Of a stretch of 64,000 bases of DNA, positions 56,459 to 64,000 are shown piece by piece. Source of the stretch: OLB6 sp964525565 (lineage in GTDB: Bacteria; Bacteroidota; Ignavibacteria; Kapaibacteriales; Kapaibacteriaceae). Made by a program: the position numbers and the translations under genes. The stretch covers positions 27,263 through 91,262 of the forward strand of contig CAZGHI010000003.1 of NCBI GenBank assembly GCA_964525565.1, given 5' to 3'. Positions within the stretch are counted from its first letter, which is position 1. Every line of letters starts with the position of its first letter. A model generated the notes under the pieces. It was not told the DNA's origin. It saw nothing but the letters and a program-made list of their open reading frames with translations, and searched no databases.

Positions 56459-59400
56459 CTACTTATCAGCAGTTAAAACTTTCGTGGTTTCTTCACCGAA
56501 CTGCGAAATAACCCGAACGGCAATTTTCTGTCCTTTCTTTTTCACTTCAATCGGATGCGAAATGTGGCCGTAAAGGCGGTCAAAGGCTTCATCGTCAATT
56601 TCAATTTTAAGGGTTTTCTCTACTTTCTTTTTGGTGCTGTCTTTGGCAAGACTTTCCAAACCTTTCTTCCATTTGTCAAACTCGTCTTTGTCGCCACCGC
56701 AGAAGAAAACTTGTTTTACAATGAAGTTGCTGCCGTCATAATCATCATCTACCATCCAGTAAGCAATGTCGGATACATTTCGGGCTTTTACTTCGTCTTT
56801 GATGGGGTCGTAAATATCCAAACCGAGGATGGTGGTCAGTAGGTAGTGGGCAGTGGTTAGTTCTTTGGTGAAAGAGATTTCTTTAATCCATTCAGCATCT
56901 TTGCGACTTCTTCGCAGTTCATCAGCAAGTTCTCTGAATTTTCGTTCGTCAGAAAACCCAAGTTCGCTGATAAAATGATCAAAGTCTGCAATTCCGCCAA
57001 AGAACCTTTGGCTATCCCCAAGAACTGACGGAACTCGCCCGTACTGTTCCGCGCCTGCCCTTCCGCTATGTTTGCCGGAATGCTTACTGCCGATCTTCTC
57101 ATCTGCGAAGTCAAGCCATATATCTCTTCTTTGGGAAAGGACGATGTATGCTGATATATCTGCCTGGCTAAGTCCATTGACTTTTGCCAGACTATTAACT
57201 CCTGAAAGTTTTTTAAAGATGTCATAACTACATAAAATTTTCTTACTACTGTCCACTAACCACTCCCCACTAACCACTAACTCAATATCGGGTTCGCCAA
57301 TGGTAACAAAGCTGGCTGCACTCTTACCCGGCTTTTTCTTTAAACCGTCTTGCATCAAATCGTCATGAATGCGGGCTTTGGTTACTTCAAACCTGCCCAT
57401 GCTGGTGGTTTGGCTGCCGCCTTCAATGTCGCTTTCAAAGCTAAACCCAAGGATGATAAGCCACTGTGCATCGCCACGCAAACGGCATTCTTTTACCGCT
57501 TCGTTTACGGCATTTTTGCTCACGGTGCCAAACTTTGGCCCAATGTGGATGTATGCCTTTTTCTCGCCAGTGCCGTTCATGTAGAAACCTTCGGCATGTA
57601 AGTAAGGATGGCTCAATAATTCTACTCTTGAAAAAACCACCTGTTCATCTTTTCTGCCGTTTTTAATGCCCGCACTTACCAAATGCTGTTTTACGGTTTC
57701 TTCAAACACCGTAGCATCTTCGGCTGACCTGGCTTCTTCTTCCAATGCTTCGGGTGCAGTAGGCTCAAAGTTTTGCAAAGTTTCAACCGTGAACGGACCG
57801 CTTACACGGAGTTTCTTGTTGTCAATTTCGGGTTTATCATATAGGGTTTCTGTGGCGGGTGGTTCGTCATTGGCTAAACTTTTCAGCGTGATGTGTGGAA
57901 CAGTTTTGTAAATAAATCCCTGCCTGATGTCACCGCTGGCTTCATCATAGAGNNNNNNNNNNAATATGGAAACACGGCCGTCATCAGGCGTTGTTTGGCA
58001 ATGTTCAAAGCAATACGGCTGGTATCAATGGTTATCCATCTTCTGCCAAACTGCTCGGCCACATAAGCCGTGGTGCCGCTGCCGCAGGTGGGGTCAAGCA
58101 CCAAATCACCCGGGTCGGTGGTCATGAGAAGGCATCGTTGAACTATTTTAGCATTTGTTTGAACTACATAATATTTCTCGCCAACACCACTACTTAAATC
58201 ACTCCATATATTATTTATTGGGAATGCAGGAAAGTCATTAGCAAATCGCACGTAGTTCAAAGTATTTCCAGATGAAATAATCCTATTTTTTTTGATTAAA
58301 TTATTTATTCCATCCTGAGATGTTTTCCAATAAAGATGCTTAGGGTGATATTCCTTTCCTTCAAAAAGAATAGAAAATGCAGCTTTTTCATTTCCGCTTT
58401 GAGAACGTATATCACTTAACCTGAAAAATTTGTAACCTTTTTTAATTAAATCTTCAAAGTTTTCAATTTCAGAATTAGTAGCTCTTCTTCTTTGCTTGTC
58501 AGGTGTTTCAATAAATCTATACGCATCACCACCTACACCACCAACTATCTTTTCTAAAAATAATGGTCTAAATTTTAGTTTCTCTTTAATTTTCCCAAAC
58601 CATATAATATAATCTGAAACACTATCGAGATATTTTTGACCTAATCCTGAAGTTTTACTAACAGTAATTTGACTTACAAAATTTTCGCTTCCAAAAACCT
58701 CATCCATTAAGTTTCTAACCAAATGGACATTTTCGTCACCAATCTGAACAAAACAAGAACCTGTATCGTTCAATAATTCTCTCGCGATAATCAATCTGTC
58801 TCTTAAATATGAGAGATAAGAATGAATACCTAATTCCCAAGTGTCGCGGAAGGCTTTTATCACTTCGGGTTCACCGGCAAGGCTTTCATCTTGTCCGTCT
58901 TTTACATCGCGGTTATTCAGCTTGATTTGCCAATTGCTACCGTATTTAATGCCATAAGGCGGGTCGAAATAAATGGTTTGCACTTGGCCTGCCATACCTT
59001 CCCGTTCAAGTAAACTTGCCATTACCAAATGGCTGTCGCCCTGTATCAGGCGATTGGTCCAGCCGTCCTGATGGTGGTAGTATTCGCTTACTTTTTCCAG
59101 TTCGTCTTTCTCCAGTGCATTGCCAAAAAGATCGTTCACGCTGAACAAATCCATTTGGCTGCTTTGGTTTTCTGTTACCTTGTAAAGGTTACTGATGAGT
59201 GTTTCCGGGGCAATGTGTTCGTGTCGGTATAAGCTGCGTATGTCCACCCGCAGTAAATCATCCCTGTCATCATTGCCGTATTTGTTCAGCCAAAAGAGTT
59301 CGGGGTCTTGCCCGCGGTGCACCACCGGGTTTTTAGGCAGTTCAAGGGTTTTCTTGCCCTGCTGTACTTTGGGGTTTGCCTCTTCATACCCCGCTTCTTC

Positions 59401-59463
59401 CTTGCTGGGTATGTGTGCCCGCTTGTCTTTGTTGTGTTTGATGCTCTCTATTTTCTTTGCCAT
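56459..59463 (-). CDS. mod: Type III-like DNA methyltransferase Mod, carrying an inserted four-helix-bundle element
   Basis: One gene split by a 10-N gap (57953-57962) whose stated length shifts the frame; the protein reads through on both sides (ends AVFPY before, begins LYDEASGDIRQGF after). Beta-class order of motifs: DPPY (IYFDPPYGIKYG, about 172) before the SAM motif DPTCGSGTTAYVAEQFGRRW (near 475). The N-terminal HRGQDPELFWLNKYG segment and long C-terminal domain are typical of Mod proteins paired with BPTD_3080-type Res subunits. Between IGEPDIELV and LGLDIYDPIKDEV there are about 150 extra residues encoded by an inserted element (see 56842-57274), through which the frame stays open. 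The mod start overlaps dinD by 16 nt. Confidence 0.88.
56842..56861 (+). repeat. Left inverted repeat of the inserted element
   Basis: GGTAGTGGGCAGTGGTTAGT; inverted match of 18 of 20 bases to 57255-57274. The stop codon of the four-helix-bundle gene lies inside it. Confidence 0.8.
56857..57225 (-). CDS. Four-helix-bundle protein (S23/IVP, TIGR02436 family)
   Basis: 122 aa: LKNFQELIVWQKSMDLARQIY, SFPKEEIYGLTSQMRRSAVSIP, ANIAEGQARNSTGEFRQFLGIA and GSLAELQTLIILSANLGFL, the continuous family signature over the whole length. Complete, with its own ATG and a TAA inside the left repeat. It lies on the same strand as mod but in another frame, fully within the mod coding region. Family members form pentameric helical bundles and are encoded in rRNA intervening sequences; their function is not established. 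No strong Shine-Dalgarno precedes the ATG. Confidence 0.92.
   Translation of the reverse strand: MTSLKNFQELIVWQKSMDLARQIYQHTSSFPKEEIYGLTSQMRRSAVSIPANIAEGQARNSTGEFRQFLGIAKGSLAELQTLIILSANLGFLTNENSENLLMNCEEVAKMLNGLKKSLSPKN
57255..57274 (+). repeat. Right inverted repeat of the inserted element
   Basis: ACTAACCACTCCCCACTAAC, followed outward by a further partial repeat CACTAACTC. On the minus strand it encodes the VVSGEWLV part of the host reading frame. Confidence 0.8.
57953..57962. other. Assembly gap (10 N)
   Basis: Inside mod; coding frames on the two sides do not agree, so the true gap length is different. Confidence 0.95.
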
Positions 59464-60322
59464 ACTATTTCTTTTTGCCTTTTTTGGTTTTGGCTTCTTT
59501 CAGTACTTTTTTTCTCATCGCTTTCCAGTTTGCGCTGCAGTTTCTTTACATCCTCGGCCGGGGGCAGGTTTTCGGGAATGATGCCCCTTTTCGCCAGCAT
59601 TTCTCTTACGGCTGCATTGTTGTCAATATGTTCCTTTTCAATTTTACCCTGCCCTTTGAGGTCTTTGCTTTGCACATTCAGGCCGGTCATTTCCGCGGCC
59701 AGGTCTTTGGCTTTGATACTGATGGTGGGTAAAAAGTCTGCCACCGGGCGGTTATCGGGAATTCCCATTTTCCTTTTGAGCACTTGGGTATTCAGCCTGA
59801 ACAGCGCCTGGTCGCCCTTTGAGCGAATAATGACAAAGCCCTGACTGTCCACACCGCGTTCATAAAGGATTCCGGAAAGCTGTTTTTCTGTCTGGCTCAA
59901 TTTCTCACGGGCAATCACCCGTTCGTATTCCAATAACCGNNNNNNNNNNNNNNNNNNNNNNNNNNNNTTCGGGTTTGTACAGCAAAGTAGTTTTGTGCAA
60001 AAGCGATTTCTTCTTTACGGGCATCACCGTTCTGGGCTACCAGGTAGCAGGCGTAGCGGGTCAGCAGCATATCGTCAATTTCGTGTTTAGCTCCTTTTCC
60101 GGCTTCTATCACCTTCCTGACGTCAGGAAAGTGATCGGACACCTGCTCACCGGCATTGCTGCAGGCCGCTTTTGCCTTATCAATGACCCTTTCAAAGTTT
60201 TCCCATTTGTTATAGCCCAATAGGGTTTGAAGTTCTCTAGCACTCCAGCATTCTACACCTTCTACTTCGGCTGCTGCTGCCTCAAATTGTGCAAACAGAC
60301 TTCGTATTTCATCTGATTTCAT
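59448..60322 (-). CDS. dinD: DNA-damage-inducible protein D (DinD/BRO-N type)
   Basis: One gene interrupted by a 28-N gap (59940-59967) that shifts the frame. N-terminal part: CWSARELQTLLGYNKWENFERVIDKAKAAC, HFPDVRKVIEAGKGAKHEIDDMLLTRYACYLVAQNGDA, AFAQNYFAVQTR, closely matching E. coli DinD. C-terminal part: GFVIIRSKGDQALFRLNTQVLKRKMGIPDNRPVADFLPTISIKAKDLAAEMTG. DinD is known to inhibit RecA-mediated strand exchange. Start overlaps the res stop as ATGA; end overlaps mod by 16 nt, so all three are one operon. Confidence 0.9.
59940..59967. other. Assembly gap (28 N)
   Basis: Inside dinD; frame differs across it. Confidence 0.95.
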
Positions 60323-63300
60323 ATGCTTGCGATTTTGTCAGCCAATTGGTTCTTAATGTTTCTTATGTCATTGGTAATTTCAATGAAGTGCCATTCGGGA
60401 TAACGGTATTTGTCTTTCACAGCGTTTACGGCAGGCAGCCAACGGTTTTCCACATACCATTTTTTTTCCTCTTTGTCTTTGCTCATGCCTGTAATTTCAA
60501 TGATCAGGTTTTTTACCGTGCCGTCTTTGCCTTTTACCCGTGCAATGAAATCGGTAAAGTATTGTTTGTCCTTACCTTCTTTCACATACGGAATGGCAAA
60601 ACCGAGAAACGCATTTTTCACATAACTTTCCACCTGTGGCAATTCTTCCAGAGTTTTAGCGGCTATCTGTTCCCATGTTTCTGTATCAGCAACCACAAAG
60701 TTTACATGACTTTTCCTGGTTGGAAAAACTTCCTTAGCCGTATGGCCATTTACATATTTGGTGCTGCCGAATTTGTTGTAGTAGTTGAACACAGGGCGAA
60801 TGAACTCGGCAGTATTGATATGCGGATTGATTCCCCTGCGGATATGGTCTGCCATAATTTTCGGATCGTTGAAGTAGAGTAGTTTTTTATACTTCTCGTC
60901 TTTCTCGCCAATCAGCACAACTTTATTGTCATACCAATACTCCACAATTTCTTTCAGCTTGCCGAAGTATTGAAACCTTGGGTTTTGGTCGTCATCGCTG
61001 AAATGATATTTGATGAGTTCCTTGGTAAGCAGAAAAATGATTTCCTGGTTGCGTTTTTCAAATACACTCTGCACTTGCAGTTTTTCTTCTTTTGGCAGAA
61101 ATGCGGATGCCATTGTTGTTTGCAAGGGAAACTCAGAACAAACCACTTCAAAGTTTTCTACCTTGCTGTAATCGTATTTCAGTTCGTTGGCAGCATGCTC
61201 CACACGATAACCTACCACATTCGGAAAAGAGATTTCGTGTGCTTCNNNNNNNNNNNNNNNNNNNNNNNNNNNNNNNNNNNNNNNNNAGGTTGGGGTGGTG
61301 GGGTTGTTGTGCCGCCTTTAAACATTTTGAAAGGCACGCCAATGATGTGAGCATATTCGGGCGGGAATTTCTCCACCACAATCTTTCGTTTGTCGTTGGT
61401 GGGGTTGCCGCTTTTGTCGTAACCCTGCAAAAAGTAATTCATTCTGCGCAAGGCACGACCAGCCACCTGTTCGCAAAGCAATTGAGAACCGAATTTGCGA
61501 ATACCCATGATGTGGGTTACGGTATTTGCATCCCAACCTTCGGTGAGCATGGAAACTGAAACCACACAACGAATGTGAGCACCTAATTTACCCTGCCTGC
61601 CAACGGTGTTTACTACTTCACGCAATATTTGTGCATCGGTAATCAGTTCTGCACTGCCTTGTCCGTACACACGAGCATAGTCTTTCTTGAACTCTTCAAT
61701 TTCAGAAGCGAAAATCTTTTTGAATTCCTCATTGATTTGGTCGCTGTTTTCCAACGCATCACTGTCAATCAACAACGTTGGCGGACGTTTCAATGCTTTC
61801 TTAGTAACAGGGTCGTAGTTACTGAAAAGGTCTTTAGCACCTGAAACGGTTACCAATTCACCATTTTCATTTTCATATTCGTAACCGGCAATGTATTTAT
61901 ACACTTCTTTGGAAACCGAAGTATTGTTGCAAACCACAATAAAAACGGGCGGTGCAGAAAATAGATTGCGTTTTTCTTCATTCTGCCTTCGTTGCCCGTC
62001 AAAGTAATCTTTGTAGTGGTTGTAGAATTGGTCTAACGCACCTTTTACCAAAGCAGGAAGATTTGGCGGAGCTTCTTTCAGCGTTGTTCCTTTTTCTTTC
62101 GCTTCCGATTTTTTCTTGCGTTGTCCTTTACGTGGCAATTCATCTTTCACATACGAATAGATGTCACGCAATTTGGCTTGTGTAATCTCTTGTGTGTTGT
62201 CGCTTTCCGGTAAGAACGGAATTTTCACCAGTCCGCTTTCAATGGCTTCAATCAATCCAAAATCAGTAACCACCCACGGAAACAAACTGTATGGCGTGTA
62301 GCCTGAACCTTGCAAGTAGTAGGGTGTTGCCGAAAGGTCATAAACAAATTGCAGTTTATGGCGAAGCGAAATTTCTTTTAGACCTGTGAACCAAACGGCT
62401 GCTCGTGCATTCTCGTCTGCTTCTTCGTTGTCTTCGGTTTTTCCTGATGATTTGGGCAAATAGCAGTGATGGGCTTCATCGTTCAAAATAAGCAGTCGGC
62501 TGTCTTTTTTGAATTTGCCCAAAATTCTGCGAATAACTTGAGAGAAATCTTCCTTGGCTTCTTGTTTTTTACCGTCTGCATCCAACTTGCCATCAAGCGG
62601 ACTTCTTTTGTTGCCTTGTAAAATTTTGGGTTCAAATGCGTGGTAGTTTGTAATGACCAATCTTGCATTTAAGTTTTCAAGTCGGTGTTCCAAACTTTGC
62701 GGAACCAAGCCCCTTTGGAAGTAATAATCTTCCCGTTGGTATTTATTTTTTGTGTCCACCATCAAAACACCCAGGCGGTCTTTAATGGTAACGCCGGGTG
62801 TAACAATTAGAAAGTAATCTGCAAATCGGGTATCGCTTTTGTACTCCTGTCTGTTGAAGTAGTGATAAAGAATTAAGCAACCCATTACAACGGTCTTGCC
62901 CGTTCCGGTTGCCATTTTAAAAGCAAGGCGTGGCAATTGGTCTTCCGGATTGTCACTTACTGTTCTTTGTCCGTCACGTATTTTATTCAAAATATTCTGT
63001 CCAGCATTAGATTTCCCAGCCACTTCGTTCAGCCAAATGGCTGTTTCAATGGCTTCTCGCTGTGCAAAGAATAGTTTTCTTACTGCGTGCCGTTCAGGAT
63101 TTTCAAACCAAAACAGAAGAAGTTCTTTTGTTACTCTTGTCGTATTGGGATATTTCTCGGCTCTCCACTTTCCAACTTCCTTGCGACAAAGGTTAATCAG
63201 GTGTTCGCCATATTCTGCGGCAAAGTCATTTACTTCAAAAACTGAAGATTGCGGACCTTGCTTTGTTGGCATTGCTTGTATGTCTGGAGTGAAAATCCGT

Positions 63301-63407
63301 CTGCCTTGTCTGATGTCCTGATAGTTTAATGAACCGTCTGCATCTGTCGCATAGTGCAGAATCGGTTCATCATAAGGACTATTTAATATCGGGTTATCCG
63401 AACTCAT
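60319..63407 (-). CDS. res: Type III-like restriction subunit Res (BPTD_3080-type helicase-nuclease)
   Basis: About 1,000 aa, split by a 41-N gap (61246-61286) that shifts the frame; residues join as EAHEISFPNVVGYRVEHAAN after the gap. SF2 helicase motifs: Walker A FKMATGTGKTVVMG, DEAH in LLILNDEAHHCY, LSATPYY, SVSMLTEGWDANTVTHIMGIRKF and CEQVAGRALRR. The C-terminus has a PD-(D/E)xK-type nuclease region (VNFVVADTETWEQIAAKTLEEL, YFTDFIARVKGKDGTVKNLIIEITG). The opening SSDNPILNSPYDEPILHYATDADGSLNYQDIRQGRRIFTPDI matches the BPTD_3080 family as I remember it. First gene of the operon. Confidence 0.9.
61246..61286. other. Assembly gap (41 N)
   Basis: Inside res; frame differs across it. Confidence 0.95.
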
Positions 63408-63742
63408 GTCGTTTTATATTCAAAAATTTAAGGATTCTAATATCGGTAGAATTATTCAGTCAGATGTTGCCACATTACAAAGTCGTGGCATACCAGGCAC
63501 CGTGGCTACTGCAATGTGGATTCGTTTGTAATGTAGAAGTAGAGTTAAGTTCGTCATTTACTGGTATGTTGTTGGTTTGCGCGAACGCACAACGTTACGT
63601 GGCCTTACGTTCGGGGGGGGGTCCGCGACAGAACAGTCAACCGGTGCTGAACTTGAAAAGAAGCACAAAGCTCTACGTTTGCACGTCACCCCACCTGACG
63701 CAGAACCCGTGTTATGCGGTCGGCTTTCTTTTTTCAGTAGTG
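63408..63742. other. Gene-free stretch with G9 tract
   Basis: Between res and the CHAP fragment. Holds a run of nine G (63613-63621) and no supported gene; short ORFs on both strands look spurious. Confidence 0.45.
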
Positions 63743-64000
63743 TCAGTCCTTCCTTAACCATCCCAAAATTCGTTTGTTTTTTATTTCCCATTTTCCCTCT
63801 TTGGTGTCAAGTGCAAAGGTCTCTCTTGATTTACTAAACGGACCTGGATTTTGTTGTATTATTTCAATTTCATTTTCTGTCACGTTTGACACAATTGCTA
63901 CGTGTCCATATTTATTAAATGTCGTGCCGTCAAAAATTAATAGGTTGGCCTAGCCCCCGTTATTTCGTAGTTGAACTCTTGAATGTCAGTTGATTGAATG
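63743..64000 (-). pseudogene. CHAP-domain protein, C-terminal fragment with frameshift
   Basis: No ATG-initiated ORF covers it, but the minus-strand frame ending at 63743 reads ANLLIFDGTTFNKYGHVAIV then TENEIEIIQQNPGPFSKS and WEIKNKRILGWLRK, a CHAP amidase/peptidase C-terminus with its His in YGHVAIV. An in-frame TAG at 63950-63952 blocks it; the codons just upstream continue plausibly in another frame (DIQEFNYEITGARP), so one base appears gained or lost near 63950. The 5' part is outside the window. Could be a broken gene or a sequence error near the contig edge. Confidence 0.6.

Larger units (their letters stand above)
56842..57274 (-). mobile_element. IVS-like element with four-helix-bundle gene inside mod
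   Basis: About 430-450 bp bounded by TAGTGG-rich inverted repeats and filled almost entirely by one gene of the S23/IVP four-helix-bundle family. In many bacteria this family is encoded by intervening sequences within 23S rRNA that are cut out by RNase III. Here the host is a protein-coding gene and the host frame stays open across the element. In RNA the repeats would pair into an 18-of-20 stem, as rRNA intervening sequences do. Exact ends and any target duplication cannot be fixed without an uninterrupted homologue. Confidence 0.75.

Noticed and set aside
56842..57274. Diversity-generating retroelement (Avd-like four-helix bundle)
   Set aside because: No reverse transcriptase or template/variable repeat is present; the sequence fits the S23/IVP family.
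63585..63717. Possible attC-like site (GCACAAC ... GTTATGC about 130 bp apart)
   Set aside because: Only the outer 7-mers pair; the inner arms are not complementary and no integrase gene is nearby.

Overview
This window is a scaffold piece, with five runs of N, from a free-living member of the Bacteroidota/Chlorobiota (FCB) superphylum. Four things suggest this: many secreted proteins ending in type IX secretion (T9SS, Por) sorting domains; a TonB-dependent receptor with a carboxypeptidase-regulatory N-terminal domain; promoter-like TAnnTTTG boxes of the Bacteroidota type; and the set of surface-protein families (delta-60 repeats, BNR/YCF48-like repeats, choice-of-anchor-D-like domains). I lean towards a Kapabacteria-like lineage, but that is an impression and not something the sequence proves. 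No rRNA, tRNA or CRISPR array was found.

Layout. 1-5674: end of a T9SS cargo gene, then a coupled trio (S41 processing protease, DUF3108 protein, BadF-type kinase), met tail to tail by an S66 LD-carboxypeptidase. 5875-8463: glycine-rich T9SS cargo. 8464-17623 (minus strand): one compact eight-gene unit, trmB-aat-PorE-like OmpA lipoprotein-PBP1A-FAHD1-like hydrolase-outer-membrane protein-lipoprotein-kmo, nearly all joined by 4-14 nt overlaps. 17624-22386 (plus): secD-secF-STAS-purA, divergent from trmB across about 100 bp holding two promoter-like boxes and a perfect hairpin. 22468-34656: large T9SS cargo, a divergent pair separated by a 25-bp palindrome, a TonB receptor and a tandemly duplicated T9SS protein closed by a strong terminator. 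34709-37604: acyltransferase-like membrane protein and Ppx/GppA phosphatase. 37918-42409: a subtilisin-like T9SS protease whose reading frame is broken near its start (C9 tract) and by one in-frame TAA. 42462-50967: a small secreted protein, HtrA protease, two beta-barrel-like proteins, Kup potassium transporter and glutaryl-CoA dehydrogenase-like enzyme, with gene-free stretches of 0.7-1.1 kb.

52079-64000 is more accessory in character: delta-60 T9SS protein, HXXEE protein, ArsR plus SRPBCC-VOC fusion with a double operator around the promoter, then an AT-richer restriction-modification operon (Res helicase-nuclease, DinD, Mod methyltransferase) and a broken CHAP gene at the edge. The most unusual object is inside mod: a complete four-helix-bundle gene of the 23S rRNA intervening-sequence (S23/IVP) family, bracketed by about 20-bp inverted repeats, inserted so that the host methyltransferase frame stays open straight through it.
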